Numbered from the stretch's first letter, positions 49,524 to 58,775 are shown. The stretch is 64,000 nt of DNA from Geobacter sp. (GCA_003574895.1 PJFB01000017.1:1-64000); one strand, 5' to 3'. Notes: generated by a model from the sequence alone, not told the origin. Numbers and translations: made by a program.

Positions 49524-50459
49524 TTACCAGAATACAAGCCGGCCGAGTTCGTTCCGTCCGGTGTCAAGGTTCCACTTTCCCGAATCGGGCAGGTGCAACG
49601 GACCATTTGCACAGATGGCTTGTTCCAGCAGGCCCCAGACAGTGGTCACATTGCAGACGGCGAGGTCGAAGATGGCGTCATAATGCAGCTGGAACGGTTT
49701 TGCCGACGGCACCAGCTGTTTCTCCACAAATTGCGAATCAACTGCTGCGTATGACGGGTAAGCCAGTTCCATTCCGGTGGCGATGACAGCGGCCAGCGGG
49801 AAGAGCTGCAAATCTTTACCATCATGGCTGTCAACAGCGGCGATGAATTCCCGGTGCCAAGAAGCTATATCCGGGGGATGGGCGGCGAACAGTTCCTGGT
49901 GGACATCTTCCAGCATGTTGCTCCACAGAGAGGCGATGGCGCGGTCAAGCTGGGTCCTGTCGCCGTCATTGCCGCAACGTGCCACGGCCATGGCGAAATC
50001 GGCCGCTTCACCGATCTCTCCCAGTGCCATTCTGCGGTATATGTAGCTGTCCTGATTCATTTCACAGATGCGATGCTGACGCTGATTGCCGGCGTATGGG
50101 CCTACCTTTGCCTCGACAACTGGATGGATGGTCATGTCGGCCGCAACATGGGAACAGTAACCCAGCAGCCATGACAGCTGTTTGTCCCGGGTTGTTCCTT
50201 CCGCGCTCCTGACATGTCTGATGCCGCTTGAAACAACTTCGCAGGTCCGCGTGCAGTGCATGGCGTCGGCCCACCCGTAGGCATGGTCGTCGTACCGGGC
50301 AAGATTGGGATAATCAGGGCTGACAGCGCCTAAAACGGCGTAGGGGAAATGGTTGACAAGGATGGCTGGAATATCGGATGCGGATGCGAAGATGGACTCC
50401 AACCGGTCCGGTCGCATGAGTTCATGCAGCAGGGTGATGTGAGCATAGGGACCCGGCAT
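49524..50459 (-). CDS. Zinc-dependent phospholipase C-like protein
   Basis: A 311-residue protein opening with MPGPYAHITLLHEL and followed by LGAVSPDYPNLARYDDHAYGW and YCSHVAADMTIHPVVEAK. These histidine/aspartate clusters match the zinc-binding core of the bacterial zinc-dependent phospholipase C family (S1/P1-like fold). No signal peptide is visible, so it may act in the cytoplasm or at the inner membrane face. AGGAG lies five bases before the ATG on the minus strand. It ends a five-gene lipid-related cassette and probably hydrolyses a phospholipid head group (inference). Confidence 0.8.
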   Translation of the reverse strand: MPGPYAHITLLHELMRPDRLESIFASASDIPAILVNHFPYAVLGAVSPDYPNLARYDDHAYGWADAMHCTRTCEVVSSGIRHVRSAEGTTRDKQLSWLLGYCSHVAADMTIHPVVEAKVGPYAGNQRQHRICEMNQDSYIYRRMALGEIGEAADFAMAVARCGNDGDRTQLDRAIASLWSNMLEDVHQELFAAHPPDIASWHREFIAAVDSHDGKDLQLFPLAAVIATGMELAYPSYAAVDSQFVEKQLVPSAKPFQLHYDAIFDLAVCNVTTVWGLLEQAICANGPLHLPDSGKWNLDTGRNELGRLVFW

Positions 50460-50515
50460 TTATTCTCCTGGGATTGTATGGACTGACTGGTTGTAAAGCT
50501 TTGTTACGCCGGTTT

Positions 50516-51019
50516 TCATGCATTCTTTCTTGATGCTGCTGCCATCAGTATCCCGTAGGTGAGCCCGGCTGTCGGAAGGGCGGTCAGCAGCCAGGCCGCG
50601 AGTGATTTTAATGTTATCCAGCCCAGGGTGTGCAGTGAGAACAGTCCGGGGTTGCGGAGCAGCGTGGAAAATATGTACGGCGGTATCGGAGGTCCCCAGG
50701 GGAACAGCCATGCCCCAAGTTTGAAAAAAGGGACCAGAAGCGCCAGTTGCACCGGATAGAGCAGATAGTTGACCGATTGCAGCGCCACATGGTTCAGTTT
50801 GAATATATGGGCAATAACGATACATATGATCGATGTGCCCCATAAGAGCGGCATGGTACCGATGGCGGAACCGATGCAGACAGTCAGGGCGAGCTTTTGC
50901 GGTGATAGGCCGCATGTCATGACAAGCCTCAGCCTATCTACGGCAGGTGAGGCAAGCCGTTGCCATATACGCCCCAGCCGCTGAACTGCGGGCACGCTAA
51001 ATCCGGTCCCGGTGCACAT
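50516..51019 (-). CDS. DUF2062-like membrane protein
   Basis: A 167-residue membrane protein with three to four hydrophobic segments. The pattern LSPQKLALTVCIGSAIGTMPLLWG resembles the DUF2062 family, which often accompanies glycosyltransferases and lipid enzymes. Function unknown. Its ATG lies inside the end of the Lgt-like gene (23-base overlap), so the two are translationally coupled. The phospholipase-like gene follows after about 55 bases. Confidence 0.72.
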   Translation of the reverse strand: MCTGTGFSVPAVQRLGRIWQRLASPAVDRLRLVMTCGLSPQKLALTVCIGSAIGTMPLLWGTSIICIVIAHIFKLNHVALQSVNYLLYPVQLALLVPFFKLGAWLFPWGPPIPPYIFSTLLRNPGLFSLHTLGWITLKSLAAWLLTALPTAGLTYGILMAAASRKNA

Positions 51020-52049
51020 GAAAACTGAGGGTGGCGCCGGTTACCGTACTGCGTCCAGTGTAGAGGAAGATCATCATCCAGACGCCCTGCAGGAACAATA
51101 TCAATGCCGGACTCCAGAGACTTGCCAGCCCGGCCTGGAGATCGGGGGGGGCAAGTGGCTCTTGGGCGAGGAACAGTGCTGCCGCGATGGCATATGCAAC
51201 CCCGATGATCCCCATGATCTGATAGGCGGAAACCTTCCCGGATCCGCGGTAATCGGCCCGCAGGGTTTCGGAGAAAGAGCGCCACCCCTGGGTGGTCATG
51301 GTGGCCAGCAAAAATGCGCCGGTGTGATGGGAGGTCAGATACATCCCGGCCGCAACCAGTCCGAAAAAGGTATAGATGACAGCGGTGACGGCCTGGATGG
51401 GGATTACCTCCGTTGCTTCCAGACCTCCGGCATAGGCGATTTTTTTTGTGCTGCCGAGAAATACGAAGCCGCGTCCGTTAAACAGACGCTTGATCAGCCC
51501 GGAACTGCTGGCGAGCGGTTTGCCGTAACAGCAGCCGAAGCTGATGCAGGCGAGGCGTCCCAGTCCTTCGCCAAAGGCATAGGCAACGGCAATGGCGGCA
51601 TAGGCAGGCATGACCGGGATATGGAACGCCAGGTATTCCCCGGCGGTGTGGTTGATCGCGGTTATGACGAGGGGGGTGATCAGGATGCCGACAAAGACCG
51701 CCCCGCCGACCGTAAAGGTGTGGGCCTTCTTTTCCACGATCCGCGCCACCAGCCTTGACGCCGGCACGCAGCAGCAGAGCATGGCTGCCGCCAGGATGGC
51801 CGTACCCAGCGGCGGTATCCCGACCGCACCCAATAGTACCAGCAGCACCGTTACCGCCACCAGATAGGCATTGGCGGTCAGAAGTCCATACCAGGTGAAG
51901 TTGATTCCCCTCCAGTTTCCCTGCTCCATTTTCGTCAGCGGCACCGAGGCCACGATCTGCCACCGCTCATTGGGCAGCACCCTGAATCCCCACCAGAAGT
52001 ACGCGGTCAGCAGAATGACAGAGGAAAGCAGGGTCAAGGTTACGATCAT
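50997..52049 (-). CDS. Lgt-like (prolipoprotein diacylglyceryl transferase family) membrane protein
   Basis: A 350-residue protein with about eight membrane helices. The segment EGLGRLACISFGCCYGKP matches the Lgt signature (GRLGNFI/GCCYG type), and the region around VTAVIYTFFGLVAAG also fits. True Lgt moves a diacylglyceryl group from phosphatidylglycerol to lipoproteins. This relative has an unusual N-terminal part (WWGFRVLPNERWQIVASVP) and sits among phospholipid genes rather than in a lipoprotein operon, so it may transfer diacylglyceryl to another acceptor (inference). The start at 52049 has GGGAG upstream; an ATG-proximal longer frame lacks support. Confidence 0.72.
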   Translation of the reverse strand: MIVTLTLLSSVILLTAYFWWGFRVLPNERWQIVASVPLTKMEQGNWRGINFTWYGLLTANAYLVAVTVLLVLLGAVGIPPLGTAILAAAMLCCCVPASRLVARIVEKKAHTFTVGGAVFVGILITPLVITAINHTAGEYLAFHIPVMPAYAAIAVAYAFGEGLGRLACISFGCCYGKPLASSSGLIKRLFNGRGFVFLGSTKKIAYAGGLEATEVIPIQAVTAVIYTFFGLVAAGMYLTSHHTGAFLLATMTTQGWRSFSETLRADYRGSGKVSAYQIMGIIGVAYAIAAALFLAQEPLAPPDLQAGLASLWSPALILFLQGVWMMIFLYTGRSTVTGATLSFHVHRDRI

Positions 52050-52098
52050 TGGTATCTCCCGGACCGGGCAAGCCGGAACCAATCAAGAAAATCTTTGC

Positions 52099-53124
52099 TC
52101 AGGCAGTAAGAGGCTGAGCGCCTGTTGTTGAAGTTTTCCGCGCCCTGCCTAGCAGCGACCTCACCCGGATATCGGTTTCCACCAAAGGTTTGTGAAATCC
52201 CTTGGTAAAGCGGCTCGATACGTTGGTGCGGCGCATGTTGTAATAAATGTCGGCGGCGAAATCGATCCGTCCTTGCTGGAATATGAGGATGTCGGTGCTG
52301 CTGCCGGGGCGGTAGAGACTCTTGGGTTGCCCTTTGTGCAGGAACATGCCTTTTTCGATCTGTTGCGGCGCGTCATATCCTTCCGTGCTGTAGGCCTGGA
52401 CGATATCGCCGATCATCAGGGCCACCACTTCCACCATCGCCACCAACCCGACGCCGGTGCCCTGCGGCACATCGGTATCGATGATGGTCACCACCCGCTT
52501 GTTTTTGGAATATGGCGTTGCCACGGCAACGACAGCGGACGGGTTGCAGGAGTGGTATGCGCCGTCAATGGCATAGAAATCTATTACCTGTCCTGAAACC
52601 GGGGTGTGGTTGTAGTGATATTTGTCTGGTGTCAGACGAAAAACGGCAAAATCGCCGCCGGCAAAGGCATCGTGCCAAACAGTATTGTCATTGCCAAGCA
52701 ATTCCTCGAAGGAGAAAAACTTCTCCTTCAGGAAAATCATGGATGTTTCCAAAAACGACCCCACCAGTACCCGGGCATCGGCAGGGGACAGGACCACATC
52801 CCTGTCATCCGGCATTAGACGGCATTCGCGGTAGCGGATCTTGCGTTCGAATATCTTGCGCGGCGTGTCGAGCTGCTCCGGAGGGTCGAGGCACTCGGAC
52901 AGGTCAATGCCGCAATCGGCCAGAAACGCACGCTTGAACAGCACCGGTCGGTCGAAGTTGACCAGGCCCAGGATCTGGGAGGACCAACTGCTGGTGAGCA
53001 TCCTGAACAGGGCGGCATTGTTCTCGCGCAGACCATGGTAGAGCAGTTGCACCATCCTGTCGCCGAACAGCCGTTCGGTGACGATCCTGCCGCTAGCACG
53101 CTCGATGTACTGGTGTTGCATCAT
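52099..53124 (-). CDS. Phosphatidylserine decarboxylase-like protein
   Basis: A 341-residue protein of the Psd family. It has LSPADARVLVG, FRLTPDKYHYNHTPVSG and the self-cleavage region YRPGSSTDILIFQQG, where most bacterial enzymes have LGST. Cleavage before serine creates the pyruvoyl group that decarboxylates phosphatidylserine to phosphatidylethanolamine. The extra ~100 residues at the N-terminus (LFGDRMVQLLYHGLRENN) are typical of longer Psd forms. GGGAG lies eight bases before the ATG at 53124; the gene overlaps its upstream neighbour by 32 bases. As part of the lipid cassette it may act on an unusual lipid. No phosphatidylserine synthase gene is adjacent. Confidence 0.82.
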   Translation of the reverse strand: MMQHQYIERASGRIVTERLFGDRMVQLLYHGLRENNAALFRMLTSSWSSQILGLVNFDRPVLFKRAFLADCGIDLSECLDPPEQLDTPRKIFERKIRYRECRLMPDDRDVVLSPADARVLVGSFLETSMIFLKEKFFSFEELLGNDNTVWHDAFAGGDFAVFRLTPDKYHYNHTPVSGQVIDFYAIDGAYHSCNPSAVVAVATPYSKNKRVVTIIDTDVPQGTGVGLVAMVEVVALMIGDIVQAYSTEGYDAPQQIEKGMFLHKGQPKSLYRPGSSTDILIFQQGRIDFAADIYYNMRRTNVSSRFTKGFHKPLVETDIRVRSLLGRARKTSTTGAQPLTA

Positions 53125-55627
53125 CCAGGTCGCTCCCTTGAATTTGTGATGGATGTGCCGACATAATTTCGTCATGGTGTACCTTGAGCAACACCAGGTT
53201 CATCAAGCGCTGCAGGGTAGGGATATCAGCCTGTTCACTCAGGACATCGTCTTTGGCCGCCTCTACTAACCCGGAGGCATCACGCCCCTGGAGAATGGCC
53301 CGCAGGTCCTTGCGCAGCGCCTCGTCAAGCCGGCCTTGTTCCCGGTCAAGCATACGGCAGTCCTGAATCATGAATCCGAATGCCTCTTCCAGATGTTGCC
53401 GACGGAGGGTGGTGCGGTAATAACGCTCGGCGGCGCTGTTGAATTCACGGGCATTGGTGCGCAGGGGCGACGATGCGTTGACCTCGTTGAGGATACCGGC
53501 GGTAATGCGCCCGGCAGCGGAATGGCCGGCCGGCTCGTCAAGCCGCTTTGCCAGGTCGTTCATGGTGTCATGAAGGCCCATCAGTTCGATCAGGTCGGCC
53601 CCATCCTCGCGGATAACCTGCAACAACGCCTTGCGATATTCATGAATCTGAACTCGCAGATAGACCGGATAACGGTGACTGGGCCGGACTCCGGCGGTTT
53701 TCTTGAGGATATTATCCAAAAAGGTATTGGTACTTTTTCTGCGGACATAAAAGGTAGGAATGCCAATAGCCGCTCCGAAGAATATCTGTCGCCGTTCGCT
53801 TTCCACCGAGGCGGTATCCGGTATGTGGGCATGGGTGAGGCCCAGCGCCATATATTTATAGGCCAGGGCCGTGATCAGGGTCTGCAGGTCCGCTGCCCGT
53901 CCCATGTCGTCTCCGAAATTTTCAAATAGGCTGTAAAAACGCCCCTCGAAGCCCGAAAAGCCCATTTTGTCGAATTCACGCTGTTTGTAGAGAAGATAGA
54001 CCGACATCTGCTCGTCGAATACGCCCATATCGGCCAGATCGCTGCGCAGCCTGTCGCTGTTGCCGATTTGACCGTTCAGCCCGGGACTCTGCTCGGTGGA
54101 GAGCAGGCAGACAAGGTAATCGATCAGGCGGTAGTCGGGGACAAAATCGCCCTTTAGCCTGAAAAATGAACTCACCAGCCTGTCCAGGGCGTGGGGGCCG
54201 AAAGGGGTGACTGGTTGGCCGAAGATGGAGAGATCGGCCTTTTTTTTCCAACGGCGCCAGATCATCCTCAGGTGGGTATAATCCAGTTCGTGGGGCAGGA
54301 ACCCCAGTGCCTTTTCGGGATGGAAATCAGTGAAAGCCAAGCGGTAAGGGGCCGCGGTATATGTACCGACAAATAGCGGCAGAAAGTGCTCGCTGATCTT
54401 GATTGCCAGGTCACCGAGCAGTTTCTCTTGAATGTTGCTGAAACCGGAACCGCTATCGGCCAGGGCGCGTGTCAGGCACCGGCTACCGAGACTGATGTGA
54501 GTACCGTTGTTGGCCAGACTGACATTGGAGATATTGGGCAGCGCCACCAGGTTGGTGAGGATGATGCCGGAGTCACGTAGTTTCGCCACCGCATTGAGCT
54601 GACTGCGGGACAACACTTGGTGGCAGAGCTGCATGTAGCGGAACTTGTCAGCTCCCTTGTCCCACCCGGAAAGACATGGACTCATGAAGAGGTCGCGATA
54701 GAAGCTATCCGAGATATGGTCGTTCAACTCTTTCTGCCGGACCGGCGGGTGGGGGGCAAAATAGACCATGGCCTGCTGACCGTGTTTGGCAATGCCAAAG
54801 GCCTGGTTGGCGTACATCACCAGCAATTGCGTCATCAGAAAGCGGATGGCGGTTTCCTTGGCAATGGATCTCCCCATACCATTGCCCCGGGTTAACGGGA
54901 CGACATTGAACGAAAATGTCTCCGGAGAGGTGTTGTCGTTCAGGTAGTGTCCCATCAGGCGGATACCTGTTTCACGGACCGTGCTCGGGAGAATATTCTG
55001 GGAGCCGATCAGGTCGGCCAAAGCAAGTTTGATCAGGTAACTGATCGGCAGTCGCAGCATCTTCTCGCCCGAGACGTCACGAAACTGGAAACGGTTTGCG
55101 TCCGCGCGTGTGCCGGCAGCAGGATCTTTTTTGTCCGCCAATAGATCGTTTTCAAATATTTCCAAGGCAAAATCGGAAAGGTTCCTACGGGGGAAGCGTA
55201 CCCAGCTGTTCTCCCACACGTGGGAAGAGTTATCGGAAAGGAATCGTTCCAGGTTTGTCACTGTCCTGCGGGGGGCTTCACCCGACGCGGCCCGCTTCAT
55301 CATGTTGGCAAAGAAATTTGACTGCTCAATAATCAGCGGCAGATCAACATCATCTTTTGCACCGCAAACCACTGCCTGGAGTTCGCTCTCCGATCCTGCG
55401 GTCACGTCGTTCAGAGAAAAAGGGAGTGTGGCAGCCAGCTCGTCCCTGGAAGCAAAGGAGACGCCCAGCTGTGCGAAGATTTGCCGGGCACTTTCCGGTG
55501 CCAGTGCGGTTTCTTGTTTGCGCCCGGTGGTTGGCCGGTAGGAAATCCCGCCCTTACGATTTTGCACTGGCGCTCCATTCCCAATAAGACGAAGGCAAAC
55601 AATCCATCGCAGGTTTTGGCTCATCAT
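53093..55627 (-). CDS. Large protein of unknown function, lipid cassette
   Basis: An 844-residue protein that was not recognised. It has no signal peptide, no long membrane helix and no familiar catalytic motif. The middle contains conserved-looking stretches such as FTDFHPEKALGFLPHELDYT, WRRWKKKADLSIFG and FRLKGDFVPDYRLIDYL, with scattered Asp, His and Arg that could be catalytic. The C-terminal 200 residues are charged and helical (YYRTTLRRQHLEEAFGF). It overlaps the Psd-like gene by 32 bases and leads the cassette, so it most likely works on the same lipid pathway. The ATG at 55627 has no strong ribosome site, so the start is uncertain. Confidence 0.68.
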   Translation of the reverse strand: MMSQNLRWIVCLRLIGNGAPVQNRKGGISYRPTTGRKQETALAPESARQIFAQLGVSFASRDELAATLPFSLNDVTAGSESELQAVVCGAKDDVDLPLIIEQSNFFANMMKRAASGEAPRRTVTNLERFLSDNSSHVWENSWVRFPRRNLSDFALEIFENDLLADKKDPAAGTRADANRFQFRDVSGEKMLRLPISYLIKLALADLIGSQNILPSTVRETGIRLMGHYLNDNTSPETFSFNVVPLTRGNGMGRSIAKETAIRFLMTQLLVMYANQAFGIAKHGQQAMVYFAPHPPVRQKELNDHISDSFYRDLFMSPCLSGWDKGADKFRYMQLCHQVLSRSQLNAVAKLRDSGIILTNLVALPNISNVSLANNGTHISLGSRCLTRALADSGSGFSNIQEKLLGDLAIKISEHFLPLFVGTYTAAPYRLAFTDFHPEKALGFLPHELDYTHLRMIWRRWKKKADLSIFGQPVTPFGPHALDRLVSSFFRLKGDFVPDYRLIDYLVCLLSTEQSPGLNGQIGNSDRLRSDLADMGVFDEQMSVYLLYKQREFDKMGFSGFEGRFYSLFENFGDDMGRAADLQTLITALAYKYMALGLTHAHIPDTASVESERRQIFFGAAIGIPTFYVRRKSTNTFLDNILKKTAGVRPSHRYPVYLRVQIHEYRKALLQVIREDGADLIELMGLHDTMNDLAKRLDEPAGHSAAGRITAGILNEVNASSPLRTNAREFNSAAERYYRTTLRRQHLEEAFGFMIQDCRMLDREQGRLDEALRKDLRAILQGRDASGLVEAAKDDVLSEQADIPTLQRLMNLVLLKVHHDEIMSAHPSQIQGSDLDDATPVHRAC

Positions 55628-55778
55628 TAAACAAAAACATGGGAGTTGAACCTACCAAGGAAAACTCGGGGTAGTCTTTGCGGAAGTCGGAACGGAATAA
55701 TAAACAGGTAATGTTAATCATTAACGCCAATATATACGAAAATTATTACGGATGTGATCACACGGTGTAAATGTTGCG

Positions 55779-56933
55779 TTACTTTTGGCCTCTCTTTTTC
55801 TCACCCGTCAGGGCATTTACCCTATCCACCACGTGGCGGATCGCTTGCACGACCAATAGGGCGTGCTCTCGATGGGTGACGAGCGAAATATGGTCGGCGC
55901 CATCGATTGCGAAATGAACGCTGTCGGATGAAAGCGTTGCAAGCTCTCGCTGCAATTCGGCCTGACCGAACAACAGATCCCTGCCTGCAGTTACCACTGC
56001 CAGCGGAATATCTCCCAACCGCCTTGTGGCGCGGACTTCGGCACAAATGGTTTCCCAGGCAAGGGACTCTTCGCAGGTTGTCTTGAGGTGACCGTAGGTC
56101 GAGAGGAATGACTCCGCTTCCGCTGCCTGCCGTGGCGGCAAGCCCCGTGCCCAGGCATTGAACAGTCCGGCCAGGCGAACGTATCCCAATCGTGTCAGCA
56201 GGGGAACGGCCCTAAGAAAGCGGAATCCCGAGCGCATATGCTTGTCGATGACGTTGCTGCGCAGGTGCTGATCCGGGTGGACGGCATCGATCAGCACCAT
56301 CCCGGCCACCTCGTTCGGAAAGAGGTCGGCGAAAACCCTTATAAATAGGCCTCCCATGGAATGGCCGACAAGGACGTAAGGAGGATGAATACGGATGCAA
56401 TGAAGCAGGTTATGCAAGCGTTGCGCAGCCACCCTGGCTGTTTTGGGGGTTGTATCCGGCCAGCTCCAGCCCAGGCCGGCCCGGTCATAGGAAACAACTT
56501 TGCAGAACTTTGCCGTCTCCGGCTGGATCCATCCCCAGGCAGAGGACATTCCGCCGAGTCCGGCTTCCAGGACCACGGTTGGCAGGCCGCTCCCCGCTGT
56601 CTGCATATGCAGCCGACAATCATCGATAGCCACCAAATTGCCGGGAGGGGGATGGGTGTGCTGGTCTCGTGCCGTGGCAATAGCCTGGTACAGGCAGCCG
56701 ATTCCGGTAATGCACGGTATGGCGGCCGCCAGCAGCCGGGGCTTGTTGTTGACCCCGGTAGAAAATCGGTGGGTTACGCGGTATTCGTAATGATGTTTCA
56801 GGCCGTCTTGCAACCTGGAAAAATGGGCTTCCATATCCATGCTCTCCGGAATATGGCGGCTTTCTTGGGGCTGTGAGAGGTTACCGTATAATTCCTGTGC
56901 CTTCTGTTTGTCGTCTTCAACAGCCATGGGCAT
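55779..56933 (-). CDS. Alpha/beta hydrolase with N-terminal membrane anchor
   Basis: A 384-residue protein. A hydrophobic segment around residues 65-85 (LLAAAIPCITGIGCLY) probably anchors it; the hydrolase core follows with VVLEAGLGGMSSAWGW, SYDRAGLGWSW, the nucleophile elbow LVGHSMGGLFIRVFA, a later aspartate in VVTAGRDLLFG and histidine in IDGADHISLV. The complete Ser-Asp-His set suggests an active esterase or lipase; the substrate is unknown. The ATG at 56933 starts five bases after the M28 peptidase stop, indicating co-translation. A longer frame to 56990 would overlap that gene and is not preferred. Confidence 0.8.
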   Translation of the reverse strand: MPMAVEDDKQKAQELYGNLSQPQESRHIPESMDMEAHFSRLQDGLKHHYEYRVTHRFSTGVNNKPRLLAAAIPCITGIGCLYQAIATARDQHTHPPPGNLVAIDDCRLHMQTAGSGLPTVVLEAGLGGMSSAWGWIQPETAKFCKVVSYDRAGLGWSWPDTTPKTARVAAQRLHNLLHCIRIHPPYVLVGHSMGGLFIRVFADLFPNEVAGMVLIDAVHPDQHLRSNVIDKHMRSGFRFLRAVPLLTRLGYVRLAGLFNAWARGLPPRQAAEAESFLSTYGHLKTTCEESLAWETICAEVRATRRLGDIPLAVVTAGRDLLFGQAELQRELATLSSDSVHFAIDGADHISLVTHREHALLVVQAIRHVVDRVNALTGEKKRGQK

Positions 56934-56938
56934 GTCAA

Positions 56939-57856
56939 TCACCCGGGGAACCGCGCAATCTCCATTATCAACCCCGCAGCTGCGCGGCAAACCTTTGCGG
57001 CAAATTCCAGGTTCAAGGTTGCCAGGATGTCGGTAGGTTGGTGGTAGTGGGGACTGCGGAAGTTCGTGGTGTCGGTCAGCATGATTGCTTTGAAACCTTT
57101 GTCCCAGAAGGGGGCATGATCCGATCTCCGGCTGTCCGGCAACAGTTCGCCATTTCCAGGGACCGCCAGCACAACGTGCGGGAGATCGGTTTGATATCGT
57201 TCCACGGCCAGCACAAAGCCGTCCATCAAGTTCCTTGATTGCTCGTTCCCAATAACCGCAATGAAGTCCCCGATCTCTGGCACCGGGATCGGCAGGCCGG
57301 GAGGAACGGTCTGCGTGATGCTGTCCCCGGCAAAAGCGACCGATTCCAGAACAACTACCCCTTCGATGGCCCAGCTGTTTTCACTGGCGTGTTTTGCCAA
57401 TGCCAGGCTTCCCCGTGTCCCGGAACCGGAATCATCATCCGATTCATTCTCTTCGAGGCTTACGCCGATGAAGTGGATGGTCCGGTCAAAACTGAGTTGC
57501 GCCAGCACTCTGGCGGCCTCCAGCATTACCGCAACCCCGCTGGCATTGTCGTCGGCTCCCGGTGACCCAGCCACGGTATCGTAATGGGCAAGGACGACGA
57601 CCCGTTCTTGTGGCCGCTGCAACCCGCGGTGGGTGGCAATGATGTTTCGGAAAGGTTGGCCGTTGTCCCAGAATAGGTGTTCCGTCATTTCGTAGCCGAG
57701 AAAACGGAGCGAGTTCGATATGTAGTCGGCGGCATGCTCAAGAGCCATGGGTGAAGTCAGCGGATGCCGCTCCCCTTCCAGAGCCAGGATATGACTGCGG
57801 ATACGGTCGATGGAGACATTTTCTCTGAAGTAATCTGTTGAAACCATTTCTTTCAC
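56939..57856 (-). CDS. M28-family zinc metallopeptidase
   Basis: A 305-residue aminopeptidase-like protein. Zinc ligands and catalytic residues are in VVVLAHYDTVAGSPGADDNAS, SLEENESDDD, SRRSDHAPFWDKG and NFRSPHYHQPTDILATL, the standard M28 pattern. No signal peptide is visible. The GTG at 57856 is used; an ATG at 57847 is equally possible. It leads a two-gene unit with the alpha/beta hydrolase. Natural substrates (peptides or related amides) cannot be told from sequence. Confidence 0.86.
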   Translation of the reverse strand: MKEMVSTDYFRENVSIDRIRSHILALEGERHPLTSPMALEHAADYISNSLRFLGYEMTEHLFWDNGQPFRNIIATHRGLQRPQERVVVLAHYDTVAGSPGADDNASGVAVMLEAARVLAQLSFDRTIHFIGVSLEENESDDDSGSGTRGSLALAKHASENSWAIEGVVVLESVAFAGDSITQTVPPGLPIPVPEIGDFIAVIGNEQSRNLMDGFVLAVERYQTDLPHVVLAVPGNGELLPDSRRSDHAPFWDKGFKAIMLTDTTNFRSPHYHQPTDILATLNLEFAAKVCRAAAGLIMEIARFPG

Positions 57857-57994
57857 TCTTCTCAGATCTTGTTTACACTATACACAATGTGCCGATTTCA
57901 GGACGGGTATGTCTATTTTCGCTTTTTCGGGTAACCGCACCAAACAATTTGTGCTGCTTCATTATTGTTTGTTTAAGGGTATCATCTTTCTCTC

Positions 57995-58023
57995 TTGGCA
58001 CATCTTAACAGGTAAAATATATT
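57995..58023 (+). promoter_or_regulatory. Sigma-70-type promoter of the cyclotransferase-like gene
   Basis: TTGGCA (57995-58000) and TATATT (58018-58023) are spaced by 17 bases, giving a leader of about 30 bases before the ATG at 58060. Confidence 0.6.
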
Positions 58024-58059
58024 TATATTTTAAATCGTACGCCGAGAGGAGTTGAGACC

Positions 58060-58485
58060 ATGTACCACTTTGCCTATGGTTCAAACCTGTGGCGGCACCA
58101 GATGATCATGCGCTGTCCGGGACAGCGCATGATCGGCCCAGGGCGCCTTGACGGCTGGCGCTGGATCATAACCACCCGCGGCTATGCCAATATTGTCGTC
58201 TCGAAAGCGGATTATGTGCTTGGAACGGTTTACGACCTGTCGGAGGCAGATGTGCGGAGCCTGGACCGCTTCGAGGGTGTTGCGCGGGGTGACTATGACA
58301 AGGAGATGATCATGGTCAACCAGGAGGGGAGGGCACTGGACTGCCTGGTGTATATCGACCCGGTAACGGTGGAGGGGAGGCCCAGGGAGGAGTACATCGC
58401 CAGGATCAATAACGGCATTCGCGATGCCGGCCTCAACGCCAAATACGTCAGCCGCTACCTGCGGCCCTTTGTGCCTGAGGGATAA
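58060..58485 (+). CDS. Gamma-glutamylcyclotransferase-like protein
   Basis: A 141-residue protein of the GGCT/AIG2-like fold. It opens with YHFAYGSNLW, the characteristic phosphate-binding-type loop, and carries VLGTVYDLSEADVRSLDRFEG with the conserved glutamate near residue 72. Family members cyclise gamma-glutamyl amines to 5-oxoproline. GAGAGGAG lies upstream of the ATG. It is flanked by a minus-strand peptidase and a small zinc-ribbon gene and is probably monocistronic. Confidence 0.85.
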   Translation: MYHFAYGSNLWRHQMIMRCPGQRMIGPGRLDGWRWIITTRGYANIVVSKADYVLGTVYDLSEADVRSLDRFEGVARGDYDKEMIMVNQEGRALDCLVYIDPVTVEGRPREEYIARINNGIRDAGLNAKYVSRYLRPFVPEG

Positions 58486-58498
58486 GGACGAGCCGTTT

Positions 58499-58669
58499 TT
58501 ATCTCCCGGAACAGTGTGGGTGATTATTGATTTCAGTTGTATGATTAATAGGGTAATCCGCTGTCCAGTAGCCGCACATGACACACCGTCTGCCGTTTAC
58601 GACCCCGGAATCCAGTATGAACTGATGACCCGTTATTCCGATTTTTGCCTTACATTTTGGACAAGTCAT
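58499..58669 (-). CDS. Very small zinc-ribbon protein
   Basis: A 56-residue protein that begins MTCPKCKAKIG and continues to RRCVMCGYW, so CPKC and CVMC are 25 residues apart, as in small zinc ribbons. A G-rich ribosome site, GGGGGG followed by TAAC, lies just before the ATG on the minus strand. It fits neatly between the converging cyclotransferase gene and the PhnX-like gene. Likely a DNA-, RNA- or protein-binding adaptor; function unknown. Confidence 0.62.
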   Translation of the reverse strand: MTCPKCKAKIGITGHQFILDSGVVNGRRCVMCGYWTADYPINHTTEINNHPHCSGR

Positions 58670-58775
58670 GTTACCCCCCCCACTTATATTTATCTAATAA
58701 ATATCGATTGCTGAAATCTACCAGAAAAACGGTTACAGCTGTGTGCCGTGTTGGCAAAAACAGAGGTTACACAAA

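Noticed and set aside
51012-51758. 248-codon plus-strand open frame
   Set aside because: It is antisense to the Lgt-like gene, rich in Gly/Gln/Glu without motifs, and lacks a ribosome site.
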